Part shown: positions 20,909 to 32,145 of the stretch, one piece after another
Layout of the letters: each line of letters starts with the position of its first letter
How positions within the stretch are numbered: position 1 is the stretch's first letter
Assembly (NCBI GenBank): GCA_021325375.1
Contig: JAJPHG010000035.1
Coordinates: 106,342-170,341 of the forward strand
DNA length: 64,000 nt
Direction of reading: 5' to 3'
DNA from: Alphaproteobacteria bacterium
Lineage (GTDB): Bacteria > Pseudomonadota > Alphaproteobacteria > Micropepsales > Micropepsaceae
Program-made: the position numbers and the translations under genes
The notes under the pieces: model-generated
What the model was told of the DNA's origin: nothing
Databases searched by the model: none
Seen by the model: only the letters and a program-made list of their open reading frames with translations

Positions 20909-20912
20909 CGCC

Positions 20913-21821
20913 TCATATCCAATGCGCCGCGATCCGCTCGACGATGAGGGCCGCGAACAGGGCGAAGAGATAGAGGAGCGAGATCCCGAACAGCCGCTTG
21001 GCGGCCGGCTCGTGCGCCTCGTCGGTCTCGCGCAGCACCGCAACGCTCTGCGAGAGGAACGCGCCGCCGAGCAGCGCGGCACAGGCGAGATAGAGCGGGC
21101 CCGCGAAGCCCAAGAAGGACGGCGCGAGGCCTGCGGGCACGAGCAGCAGCGTATAGGCGAAGATGTTCCAGCGCGTCACGCGCTTGCCGCTCACGACGGG
21201 AAGCATCGGCACGCCCGCGCGCGCGTAGTCGCCGGAGCGGAACAGCGCCAGGGCCCAGAAATGCGGCGGCGTCCACAGGAAGATGATCGCGACCAGCACC
21301 AGGGGGGGAAGCGCAAGCGAGCCCGTCACCGCGGCCCAGCCGATCGCCGGCGGCAGCGCGCCCGACAACCCGCCGATCACGATGTTCTGCGGCGTCCGCC
21401 GCTTGAGCCAAAGCGTGTAGACGCCGACATAGAAGAAGATCGTGAAGGCGAGCAGCGCCGCCGCCGCGAAGTTCACGAACAGTCCCATCATCGCGACCGA
21501 CGCTATCGCCAGCGTGTAGCCGAAGCCGAGCACGTCGCCGCGCGCGATCTTTCCCATCGGGATCGGCCGGCCCGCAGTGCGCGACATCAGCGCGTCGATG
21601 TCGCTGTCATAGGCCATGTTGAGCGCGCCCGACGCCCCCGCGCCGACCGCGATGCAGAGCAGCGCCGTGAACGCCACGAGCGGATGGACATGGCCGGGCG
21701 CGACGACGATCCCAGCCAGCCCCGTGAACACGACGAGCGACATCACGCGCGGCTTGAGCAGCGCGAAGAAGTCGCCGACCGTGGCGACGGGACGGGCTTG
21801 GAATGTATCGATCGACGCCAT
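20913..21821 (-). CDS. ctaB: Protoheme IX farnesyltransferase
   Basis: [23 protein letters not shown]...[25 protein letters not shown]...[20 protein letters not shown]. Confidence 0.96.
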   Translation of the reverse strand: MASIDTFQARPVATVGDFFALLKPRVMSLVVFTGLAGIVVAPGHVHPLVAFTALLCIAVGAGASGALNMAYDSDIDALMSRTAGRPIPMGKIARGDVLGFGYTLAIASVAMMGLFVNFAAAALLAFTIFFYVGVYTLWLKRRTPQNIVIGGLSGALPPAIGWAAVTGSLALPPLVLVAIIFLWTPPHFWALALFRSGDYARAGVPMLPVVSGKRVTRWNIFAYTLLLVPAGLAPSFLGFAGPLYLACAALLGGAFLSQSVAVLRETDEAHEPAAKRLFGISLLYLFALFAALIVERIAAHWI

Positions 21822-21830
21822 CTATGACCT

Positions 21831-24253
<2,423 letters not shown>

Positions 24254-24387
24254 GAGGCGACCTCGCAAATATAATGGAGCGCGCGGCCGCAAAGGCCGCC
24301 GCCCAGGGATTCTCTGCCCGATTTAGAGGCGGCGGGGTGGCAAAGTCATTGCGACCAGATGGCACGGGGCCTGGAAATCCCTATATC

Positions 24388-24546
24388 TATACCAAATCAC
24401 CATGGCCGCCTTGAGGCGGCCACCCAGCCAGCGAGCGTCCATGGCCGGGTTTAACCCGGCCATCAGCGAGCGAAACGACTCACGCGCCCGCAGACGCGGG
24501 CGCGCTGGGTGGCCGGGTCAGGCCCGGCCATGGTGACGTTGGTATA
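24388..24546. repeat. Intergenic palindromic repeat, family B, extended (outer arms TATACCAA..TCACCATGG)
   Basis: tataccaaatcaccatggccgccttgaggcggccacccagc ... gctgggtggccgggtcaggcccggccatggtgacgttggtata, with an additional internal hairpin catggccgggtttaacccggccat. Confidence 0.82.
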
Positions 24547-24579
24547 AGGTTGAAACAAAACGCCACCGGGAGAACCTCC

Positions 24580-26004
24580 GTGAGCCAGCCAAACGACCTT
24601 TTCTTCTCCCGCACCGGCATGGACCGGGCCAAAGTCCAGGCCACGGTGGAGGACGCGCTCAAGGGCGCCGACGACGGCGAGCTGTTCCTGGAATACCGCC
24701 AGAGCGAATCGTTCTCCTTCGACGACGGAAGGCTCAAGGCCGCCACTTTCGACACCACCCAGGGCTTCGGCCTGCGCGCGGTGTCGGGCGAGGCCACCGG
24801 CTATGCCCATGCCTCGGACCTCTCCGAGGAGGCCATCAAGCGCGCCGCCGAGACCGTCCGCGCCGTCGCCAGAGGCCATTCGGGCGTCCTGGCGCTCTCG
24901 CCCGCGCGCACCAACAAGCACCTCTATTCGGATATCGATCCGCTGGGCAGCGCGGCGTTCGAGACCAAGGTGAGGCTGCTGGAGGAGATGAATGCCTACG
25001 CCCGCTCCAGGGACCAGCGCGTCAAGCAGGTGTCCTGCTCGCTGACCGGCGAGTGGCAGAACGTCGAGATCCTGCGCCCCGACGGCGAGACCTATCGCGA
25101 CGTCCGCCCGCTGGTGCGTATCGGCGTCTCGGTCGTGGTCGAGGAGAACGGCCGCCAGGAATCGGGGAGCTATGGCGGCGGCGGCCGCGGCACCTATGAA
25201 ACCTATCTCGCCGACGGCTATTGGCACGACGCCGTCGACGAGGCGCTGCGCCAGGCGCTGGTCAATCTCTCCTCCATTCCCGCCCCCGCGGGCGAGATGA
25301 CCGTCGTGCTCGGGCCCGGCTGGCCCGGCGTGCTGCTGCACGAGGCGGTAGGCCACGGGCTCGAGGGCGATTTCAACCGCAAGAAAACGAGCGCGTTCGC
25401 GGGCCTGATGGGCGAACGCGTCGCGGCGCCTGGCGTGACCGTCGTCGACGACGGCACGATCGGCGGGCGGCGCGGCTCGCTCACCATCGACGACGAAGGC
25501 ACGCCCTCCTCGCGCACGGTCCTGATCGAGGACGGCATCCTCAAGGGCTTCATGCAGGACCGCCAGAACGCGCGCCTCATGGGCGTGGCGCCCACGGGCA
25601 ACGGGCGGCGGCAGTCCTATGCGAACTCCGTCATGCCGCGCATGACCAACACCTACATGCTGGGCGGCGACAAGGATCCGGGCGAGATCCTGGCCAGCGT
25701 GGACAAGGGCATCTACGCGACCAATTTCGGCGGCGGCCAGGTCGACATCACCAGCGGCAAGTTCGTCTTCTCCTGCACCGAGGCCTATCTGATCGAGAAC
25801 GGCAGGATCGGTCCCGCCATCAAGGGCGCGACCTTGATCGGCAACGGCGCGGACGCGCTGATGCGCGTGACCATGATCGGCAACGACATGAAGCTCGATA
25901 CCGGCATCGGAGTCTGCGGCAAGAACGGCCAGTCCGTCCCCGTCGGCGTCGGTCAGCCGACCCTGCGCCTGGACGGTCTGACCGTGGGCGGCACGGCGGC
26001 GTGA
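24580..26004 (+). CDS. tldD: TldD-family metalloprotease subunit
   Basis: GTG start (VSQPNDLFFSRTGMDR...); GVLLHEAVGHGLEGDFNRKKTSAFAG (HExxxH) and MGVAPTGNGRRQSYANSVMPRMTNTYM. Confidence 0.93.
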   Translation: MSQPNDLFFSRTGMDRAKVQATVEDALKGADDGELFLEYRQSESFSFDDGRLKAATFDTTQGFGLRAVSGEATGYAHASDLSEEAIKRAAETVRAVARGHSGVLALSPARTNKHLYSDIDPLGSAAFETKVRLLEEMNAYARSRDQRVKQVSCSLTGEWQNVEILRPDGETYRDVRPLVRIGVSVVVEENGRQESGSYGGGGRGTYETYLADGYWHDAVDEALRQALVNLSSIPAPAGEMTVVLGPGWPGVLLHEAVGHGLEGDFNRKKTSAFAGLMGERVAAPGVTVVDDGTIGGRRGSLTIDDEGTPSSRTVLIEDGILKGFMQDRQNARLMGVAPTGNGRRQSYANSVMPRMTNTYMLGGDKDPGEILASVDKGIYATNFGGGQVDITSGKFVFSCTEAYLIENGRIGPAIKGATLIGNGADALMRVTMIGNDMKLDTGIGVCGKNGQSVPVGVGQPTLRLDGLTVGGTAA

Positions 26005-26342
26005 CGCCTATCTTCAAGATCGTTCACGCCGCCGAATGGACACGGGTGGGTGATGCCTATGCAGGCTCCGAGAAAGACCGCGCCGACGGCTTCCTGCATT
26101 TCTCGACGGCCGCGCAACTCATGGGCACGCTGACGCGCTACTATGCGGACGCGGACGATCTATTGCTTGTCGCTGTCGACGGAGCCGCGCTCGGAGCCGC
26201 GCTCAAATACGAGCCGTCACGCGACGGCGCGTTGTTTCCGCATCTTCATGGAACGCTGCCGCGCGAAGCGGTGAGATGGGTGAAGCCCATCTCGCGCGAC
26301 GCGCGGGGAGCGTTCGTGCTGCCCGACGGCGTCACGGCTTGA
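26001..26342 (+). CDS. DUF952 domain protein
   Basis: GTG start overlapping the tldD stop; MTPIFKIVHAAEWTRVGDAYAGSEKDRADGFLHFSTAAQLMGTL...LFPHLHGTLPREAV. Confidence 0.85.
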   Translation: MTPIFKIVHAAEWTRVGDAYAGSEKDRADGFLHFSTAAQLMGTLTRYYADADDLLLVAVDGAALGAALKYEPSRDGALFPHLHGTLPREAVRWVKPISRDARGAFVLPDGVTA

Positions 26343-27558
26343 GGACGTAGACCGCGCCGTCGCCGCCCGCGCCGCCGAGCGTCGTGGTGCCGTAGAGCAT
26401 CTTGCCGCGCTTGAGCGGTGCCGCGGACGGGCTCTGTCCATCGCCGGCGCCGAAGCTGTGCAGCACGGTTTCGCTCCAGGTGCCGCCGCCGGCGGGAGGC
26501 GTGATCTGGAACAGAGCGCCCTTCGCGTTCGCGCCGCCGCCATTCGCGGTGCCGTAGATCGTGCCGGTCTTGTCGATCGTCACCGCGCAGATCGATGCCG
26601 CGTTGGGATCGTTCGCCTGGTCGCCGAAATTGTAGAGCACCTTCTCGCTCGTGCCGTTCAGCGAATAGACCGCGCCGATGCCGTTCTTGCCCCAGGTCGC
26701 GCAGCCGTAGAGCGTGCCGTCGAGGCCGCGAACAAGTCCCGTGAACGGCCCGACCGCGTCGCCGAGCGCGCCGAAATCGTGCAGCACGGTCTCGCTCCAC
26801 GCGGTCTGGTGCTTCCTGGGCGGCGTGAGCTGGAACGCGGTTCCGTCGCTCAGCGTGCCGCCGAGCTCGGTGGTGCCGGTGAGAACGCCTTGCTTGTCGA
26901 CGGCGAGACGCCCGAGACCCGGGAACTGACCGTCATCGGTTCCGCCGAAGACATGCAGCAGCGCGTATTCGCTCGCATCGCCGCTCGGGCTGATGCTGAA
27001 CACGGTGCCGTACATCGGATTCTGCTGCGCCTGCTGGCCGTCCTGGGGCTGCTGGCCCATCGTCGTGCCGTAGATGAGGCCGTCCTTGCCGAACACCAGC
27101 CCGGCGCTCGGATAGAAGCCGTCGCCGCCGGTGGGATTGAACGCGTGCAGCGTCGTGAGCGTCCAGGTCGCGCCGTTCGGATCGAGGCGCCACACCGTGC
27201 CGCTGGAGAACGAGCCGCCGAACTTGGTCGTACCGTACAACTCGCCCGACGGCCCGATGAGCACGCCGCCCTGCACGCCGCCCGTGAGGTTGGCCAGGGT
27301 TTCCACGGTCCAGGTCTTGCCGGTCTTGGTCAGGCGGAAGACCGTGCCGCCCCCCTGCGAGCCGCCCTCGAACGTCGTGCCGTAGAGGCGGCCGGCGCCG
27401 TCCGCCACCAGCTCGCTCGGCTGTTGTCCGTCGCTGACGCCGGCAAAATCGTGGAGCACCTTGTAGCTGCCGGCCGAGGCGGCAGATGTCATGAGAGCAA
27501 GCGCCAGGCTCCCCAAGCCCGCGCGGAGAAGATGCTTACGCTGTACGCCCAAGAACAT
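26332..27558 (-). CDS. Secreted seven-repeat protein, Gloeo_Verruco (TIGR03803-type) motif, Cys-free variant
   Basis: Repeats of [VL]L[HY]xFxGxxDGxxP...GxLYGTTxxGGxxxxGTVFxL; about 7 repeat starts counted; N-terminal signal peptide. Confidence 0.85.
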   Translation of the reverse strand: MFLGVQRKHLLRAGLGSLALALMTSAASAGSYKVLHDFAGVSDGQQPSELVADGAGRLYGTTFEGGSQGGGTVFRLTKTGKTWTVETLANLTGGVQGGVLIGPSGELYGTTKFGGSFSSGTVWRLDPNGATWTLTTLHAFNPTGGDGFYPSAGLVFGKDGLIYGTTMGQQPQDGQQAQQNPMYGTVFSISPSGDASEYALLHVFGGTDDGQFPGLGRLAVDKQGVLTGTTELGGTLSDGTAFQLTPPRKHQTAWSETVLHDFGALGDAVGPFTGLVRGLDGTLYGCATWGKNGIGAVYSLNGTSEKVLYNFGDQANDPNAASICAVTIDKTGTIYGTANGGGANAKGALFQITPPAGGGTWSETVLHSFGAGDGQSPSAAPLKRGKMLYGTTTLGGAGGDGAVYVLKP

Positions 27559-27674
27559 GAAAACTCCAATACTTTCTTGTGGTTAGCGGTTCGATTACCG
27601 CGCTCCAGCGACCTAAAGCAAATGCAACCCGCCCGCAACGTTTCCTGGCAACGTTTCATTGATGCGCAGAGCGG

Positions 27675-27695
27675 ATGCGCATAGGCTATGCGCAT
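27675..27695. promoter_or_regulatory. Perfect 9-bp inverted repeat ATGCGCATA-GGC-TATGCGCAT over the ccdA start; candidate autoregulatory operator
   Basis: Read directly; preceded by an extra GATGCGCA half-site at 27661 and by direct repeats GCAACGTTTC at 27635 and 27648. Confidence 0.6.
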
Positions 27696-28020
27696 GGCAA
27701 AAGGCTTCTCCGATCCCCCACGCCGCTTCGCCCACGAAGAGCCGCGCAAGCACAACGGCCATATCGGCCCGGGTCCCAAGCCCGGACCGAAGCGCGCCGT
27801 GAACGTCTCCATAGACGCGGAGATTTTGAAAGTGGCGAAGGAAATGAAGATCAATCTCTCGCAAACCTTCGAAGACACCTTGCGCAAGCGCACCGAGGAC
27901 GAGCGTGTGCGCCGCTGGCGTGAAGAGAATAAGGAAGCGATCGAATCCTATAACGCCTATATCGAGCGCAACGGCGTTTTCGGTGAGGAATTTTTGGACC
28001 TAGATGAGCCGTCAGTTTGA
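27688..28020 (+). CDS. ccdA: CcdA-like antitoxin
   Basis: VNVSIDAEILKVAKEMKINLSQTFEDTLRKRTEDERVRRWREENKEAIESYNAYIERNGVFGEEF; C-terminal CcdA signature; start could be 27694. Confidence 0.9.
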   Translation: MRMAKGFSDPPRRFAHEEPRKHNGHIGPGPKPGPKRAVNVSIDAEILKVAKEMKINLSQTFEDTLRKRTEDERVRRWREENKEAIESYNAYIERNGVFGEEFLDLDEPSV

Positions 28021-28318
28021 CGTCTACCCCAACCCTTCAAGAACCGGACGAGAAGACCGTCCGTTCGTGATCGTCGTTCAACATCCTTTTTTCGATGACA
28101 TGCCTACCCGCGTCGTCGCGCCGCTTGTCGTGACCAGGGCGATCCGCCCCAGGCTGCGCCTCAATCCCGCGGTAATCGTCGAGAAAAGAGACCTCTATTT
28201 CTCGCCTACCGAGATGTTCACGATCTCACTCAAATACCTGCGAAATCCCATCGCAAATCTCGAAGCCGATCGCGACCGCATCGTTGCCGCCATCGACTTG
28301 CTGCTCACCGGCATTTGA
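28004..28318 (+). CDS. ccdB: CcdB-like toxin
   Basis: MSRQFDVYPNPSRTGREDRPFVIVVQHPFFDDMPTRVVAPLV...; overlaps ccdA by 17 nt. Confidence 0.9.
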   Translation: MSRQFDVYPNPSRTGREDRPFVIVVQHPFFDDMPTRVVAPLVVTRAIRPRLRLNPAVIVEKRDLYFSPTEMFTISLKYLRNPIANLEADRDRIVAAIDLLLTGI

Positions 28319-28329
28319 AGGAGACGCAT

Positions 28330-29220
28330 ATGATCGTCCTCGCAGGCAATCCGCACGATTTGGGCGATGGGTTCGTCGTCAACCGCATCCTGCCGCAGCC
28401 GGGACGCCGCACGATCGGCCCGTTCGTCTTCCTGGACTATTTCGGGCCGGCGGAGTTCGCGCCCGGCAAGGGCATCGACGTCCGCCCGCACCCGCACATC
28501 GGTCTTGCGACCGTGACCTATCTCTTCGAGGGCTCGCAGGTGCATCGCGACAGCCTGGGGTCCGTGCAGACCATCGAGCCCGGCGACGTGAACTGGATGA
28601 CCGCCGGACGCGGCATCGTCCATTCCGAGCGCACGGGCGCGGAGGTGCGCGCCAAAGGCCACCGCATGCACGGCATCCAGAGCTGGGTCGGCCTGCCCCA
28701 GGCCGATGAAGAGACCGCGCCGTCGTTCCAGAACGTGCCGGTCCGCGACCTGCCTTCGCTCGCGCGCGAGGGAGTCGAGCTTCGTCTCGTCGCCGGCCGC
28801 GCCTTCGGGCTTTCGGCGCCCGTCAAGACGTTCTCGCCGATCTTCTATGCGGACGCGAAGCTCTCGGGCGGCGCCAGGCTTCGCATGACCGACGAACACG
28901 AGGAGCGCGCCGTGCTGGTCGTCGAGGGCAGCGTCGAGGTCGGCGGCGCGCGGCACGGAAGCGGCGCGATGATCCTGCTCGACAGGAACGAGCACGCGGT
29001 GCTGTCGGCTGAGCGGCCTGCGCGCGCGATGCTGCTCGGCGGCGCGCCGCTGGATGGGCCGCGTCACGTCTGGTGGAATTTCGTCGCGAGCTCGCGCGAG
29101 CGCCTCGAGAAGGCCAAGGAGGACTGGGCTGCGATGCGCTTCGGCGCCATCCCCGGCGACGACAAGGAGTTCATCCCGCTGCCGCCCGAGCGCCCCTCAC
29201 CTGTGCCGCAGTTTCAATGA
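28330..29220 (+). CDS. Pirin family protein
   Basis: GPFVFLDYFGPAEFAPGKGIDVRPHPHIGLATVTYLFEGSQVHRDSLGSVQTIEPGDVNWMTAGRGIVHSER. Confidence 0.95.
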   Translation: MIVLAGNPHDLGDGFVVNRILPQPGRRTIGPFVFLDYFGPAEFAPGKGIDVRPHPHIGLATVTYLFEGSQVHRDSLGSVQTIEPGDVNWMTAGRGIVHSERTGAEVRAKGHRMHGIQSWVGLPQADEETAPSFQNVPVRDLPSLAREGVELRLVAGRAFGLSAPVKTFSPIFYADAKLSGGARLRMTDEHEERAVLVVEGSVEVGGARHGSGAMILLDRNEHAVLSAERPARAMLLGGAPLDGPRHVWWNFVASSRERLEKAKEDWAAMRFGAIPGDDKEFIPLPPERPSPVPQFQ

Positions 29221-29451
29221 GACAATGACCAGCGACAATGCGCAGGAAATGCCGTTCGCCGCGATCAGCGGAGCGTCGCGCAGGATGATCCCGTAGACGA
29301 ACCAGAGGAACGTCCCCAATGCCAGGACGGCGATCCAGCCCATCGACACATCCGCGGTGGACCGTGTCGTCCACGCCTTATGGACCTGCGGCACGAGGGC
29401 GAACGTCGTGCAGAACGCCGCGGTGAACCCGATGAAGGCCGTGATCGTCAT
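29197..29451 (-). CDS. SemiSWEET-type sugar transporter (3-TM PQ-loop), copy 2
   Basis: 84 aa MTITAFIGFTAAFCTTFALVPQVHKAWTTRSTADVSMGWIAVLALGTFLWFVYGIILRDAPLIAANGIS. Confidence 0.88.
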   Translation of the reverse strand: MTITAFIGFTAAFCTTFALVPQVHKAWTTRSTADVSMGWIAVLALGTFLWFVYGIILRDAPLIAANGISCALSLVIVSLKLRHR

Positions 29452-29457
29452 CGCTCG

Positions 29458-29712
29458 TCATCCATGCCTTAGTTTTAGTCCCAGAATGATGCCCGAGAGC
29501 ACGAAAGTCACGGCATTCGACGCGATCAACGGAATGTCGCCCAGCATCAGCCCATAGACGAGCCACAAGAGAATGCCCGTCACATAGGTGACGAACATGC
29601 CCAGCGAAATGTCGCTGGTCGAGCGCGTGCGCCAGGTGCGGATCACCTGCGGCAGGAAGGCGATGGTGGTGAGCACCGCGGCGACCATCCCCGTGAGCAT
29701 GACAAGCGACAT
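29458..29712 (-). CDS. SemiSWEET-type sugar transporter (3-TM PQ-loop), copy 1
   Basis: 84 aa MSLVMLTGMVAAVLTTIAFLPQVIRTWRTRSTSDISLGMFVTYVTGILLWLVYGLMLGDIPLIASNAVTF. Confidence 0.9.
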   Translation of the reverse strand: MSLVMLTGMVAAVLTTIAFLPQVIRTWRTRSTSDISLGMFVTYVTGILLWLVYGLMLGDIPLIASNAVTFVLSGIILGLKLRHG

Positions 29713-29781
29713 CGTTCCCCTCTTTTTTGACGCGGCACACAGCCACGCCTAGCATGTTTCCAGGAAAATCGGAGAGCGAAG

Positions 29782-30810
29782 ATGAAATACAAGCAGCTGG
29801 GCAGCACAGGCATGTTCGTGTCGGAGATCTGCCTCGGGACGATGACGTTCGGCGGCGCCGGCTACTTCAAGATCGTCGGCGAGCTCGACCAGAAGAGCGC
29901 GACCGGCATCGTCGCGCGCGCGCTCGAGGCAGGCGTGAACTTCATCGACACCGCCGACGTCTATTCTTTCGGGGTGTCGGAGCAGATCACGGGCCAGGCG
30001 CTCAAGGACATCGGCGTCAAGCGCTCCGACGTCGTCATCGCGACCAAATGCTACGGCCGCATGGGACCGGGGCCGAACGACATCGGCGCCTCGCGCGGCC
30101 ATATCATGGACTCGGTGTCGCGCAGCCTGGAGCGGCTTCAGACCGACCACATCGACCTCTACCAGATCCACGCCACCGACAGCGTGACACCGGTCGAGGA
30201 GACGATGCGCGCGCTCGACGACCTCGTCCGGCAGGGCATGGTGCGCTATGCGGGCGTCTCCAACTGGCAGGCGTGGAAGATCATGAAGGCGCAGGGGGCT
30301 GCGCACCACCGCGGCTGGGCCCGGTTCGAGACGCTGCAGGCCTACTACTCCATCGCCGGCCGCGACCTGGAGCGCGAGATCGTGCCGCTGCTCGACGACC
30401 AGAAGATGGGCCTGATGGTTTGGAGCCCGCTCGCCGGCGGCCTGCTCTCGGGCAAGTTCGGCCCGGGCAGCAACGGGCCCGAGGGCGCGCGCCGCGCCGC
30501 CTTCGACTTCCCGCCGGTCGACAAGGACCGCGCCTGGAAATGCGTCGACGCGATGCGCGAGATCGCGGGCGCGCATGGCGTCTCGGTCGCGCGCGTGGCG
30601 CTCGCTTACGTCCTCGCCAAGCCGTTCGTGATGTCGGTCATCATCGGCGCCAAGACGATGGAGCAGCTCGACGACAATCTGGATGCCGTGACGCTGGCGC
30701 TCTCCGCCGACGAGATGGACAAGCTCGACGGGGCCAGCGCGCTGCCGGGCGAATATCCCGGCTGGATGCTCGCCCGCCAGGGCGCCGAGCGCGTGCCGAA
30801 GCCGAAATGA
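29782..30810 (+). CDS. Aldo/keto reductase
   Basis: MKYKQLGSTGMFVSEICLGTMTFGG...NFIDTADVYSFGVSEQITGQALKD...DHIDLYQIHATD...YAGVSNWQAWK. Confidence 0.94.
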   Translation: MKYKQLGSTGMFVSEICLGTMTFGGAGYFKIVGELDQKSATGIVARALEAGVNFIDTADVYSFGVSEQITGQALKDIGVKRSDVVIATKCYGRMGPGPNDIGASRGHIMDSVSRSLERLQTDHIDLYQIHATDSVTPVEETMRALDDLVRQGMVRYAGVSNWQAWKIMKAQGAAHHRGWARFETLQAYYSIAGRDLEREIVPLLDDQKMGLMVWSPLAGGLLSGKFGPGSNGPEGARRAAFDFPPVDKDRAWKCVDAMREIAGAHGVSVARVALAYVLAKPFVMSVIIGAKTMEQLDDNLDAVTLALSADEMDKLDGASALPGEYPGWMLARQGAERVPKPK

Positions 30811-30849
30811 TGCTATGATCCCATTCCACAATGGCTGGAGGGGAAAAAC

Positions 30850-31059
30850 ATGGACGGCATCTATACGGTCATCCGCATCATATTGAACGTCATGGGCGTG
30901 CTGATGTTCCTGTCGGGCGTGCTTTGGGCGCTGCAGGGCGCGGGCATCGTCATGTGGCCGGCGAACAGCTTCATGCTCAAGGACCCGCACTGGATCTTCA
31001 ACGGCATCCTGATGGCGAATTTCGGATTGCTGCAGATCTACGTCGCGCGCTCGCGGTAG
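30850..31059 (+). CDS. Small hypothetical membrane protein
   Basis: 69 aa with two hydrophobic helices; SD-like ggagggg upstream of ATG. Confidence 0.65.
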   Translation: MDGIYTVIRIILNVMGVLMFLSGVLWALQGAGIVMWPANSFMLKDPHWIFNGILMANFGLLQIYVARSR

Positions 31060-31078
31060 CAGACACCTTCCCACTTCG

Positions 31079-31161
31079 TCATGGCCGGGCTTGTCCCGGC
31101 CATCCATACACTCGCTGCAACACCAGGGAGTATGGATGGCCGCCACAAGGACGGCCATGAC
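31079..31161. repeat. Intergenic palindromic repeat, family B
   Basis: gtcatggccgggcttgtcccggccatccatac ... gtatggatggccgccacaaggacggccatgac. Confidence 0.82.
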
Positions 31162-31181
31162 GGTTGGAAAGTAGCGCGCAG

Positions 31182-31637
31182 TTACCCCCGCAGGAACTTC
31201 ACGAACACCAGCTCCGGGTCGCCGGGGTCGAGGTTCAGGATCGTGCCGCTCGGCGTGTAGCCGCGCCGCGCGAGCAGCGCGCGCATCGCCGCGTTCGACT
31301 CGTTGGTCGAGGTGAACAGGCGGTCGGCGCGGCGCGCGCGCTCGATCGTCTCCAGGATCGCGTCGCCCACGCCCTTGCGGCGCTCGGCTTCGGCGACGAA
31401 GACGAGCTCGACGAAATCGCGCGCGAAGAAATTCGTCGTCAGCACGCCGTAGCCCGCCACGCCGCCCGCGCGCTCGACGACCCAGCAATGCCGCGCGGCG
31501 ATGGCCGCGTCGATGAGCTCGCGGCGATGCAGATTGTCCGCGACGCCCGGATCGCACTCGGCGATCGCGCGCCGGTCGCGCGTCGCGGCCAATCTCACCT
31601 GCATGTCGCGCCTGGTCATGGACAACAGACTAGCCAT
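31182..31637 (-). CDS. GNAT-family N-acetyltransferase
   Basis: VRLAATRDRRAIAECDPGVADN...GVAGYGVLTTNFFARDFVELVFVAEAERRKGVGDAILETIERARRADRLFTSTNESNAAMRALLARRGY. Confidence 0.88.
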   Translation of the reverse strand: MASLLSMTRRDMQVRLAATRDRRAIAECDPGVADNLHRRELIDAAIAARHCWVVERAGGVAGYGVLTTNFFARDFVELVFVAEAERRKGVGDAILETIERARRADRLFTSTNESNAAMRALLARRGYTPSGTILNLDPGDPELVFVKFLRG

Positions 31638-31779
31638 CCGGGCCTTTACAAATGTTGCCAGTCAGAAAACGCGTTTGCGCGCGATTGGATCAATTCCCCT
31701 TAACCACGATATCGTCATGGATCGATCAGGGAGCGCGTGTCAGGATCGCGCGCGGCGGCAGATTCCCGGGGAGCGCGAC

Positions 31780-32145
31780 ATGGGCATTCGTCTCAATTTC
31801 ATCAACCAGTCCAACGACGCGAACAACTCGCAGATCGTGATCTTCCAGCAAGACCCCGCGAGCGACACCGGCTCTCCCGCCGTCCCATGGAAGGTCATCC
31901 CGAACTGCGCGCCCGGCGACAGTCATTCTTTCACTTTTCCCAAAGCACTGGGGCCGACGATCTGGATCGGCGCAGCTCCGCAAGCCACCGAGGGAAGGCC
32001 GCCGCCGCCTGCGATCGTATCGTCGATCAACACCCAGCTTTCGCTGCTCAACGTTACCAGCGCCGACATCATAATGACGGGCGGTGGCCCCGGCCGGAGC
32101 CCAACCCCGTTCCAGTTTAACCTGGCCAACGTGGTGACGGCCTAG
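31780..32145 (+). CDS. Conserved hypothetical protein
   Basis: 121 aa from MGIRLNFINQSNDANNSQIVIFQQDPASDTGSPAVPWKVIPNC...; no recognised domain; the internal ATG gives a more plausible start than 31501. Confidence 0.6.
   Translation: MGIRLNFINQSNDANNSQIVIFQQDPASDTGSPAVPWKVIPNCAPGDSHSFTFPKALGPTIWIGAAPQATEGRPPPPAIVSSINTQLSLLNVTSADIIMTGGGPGRSPTPFQFNLANVVTA

Noticed and set aside
28330-32145. Defence island around ccdAB
   Set aside because: Flanking genes are pirin, SemiSWEETs, aldo/keto reductase and GNAT; no restriction, Abi, CBASS or similar components recognised.
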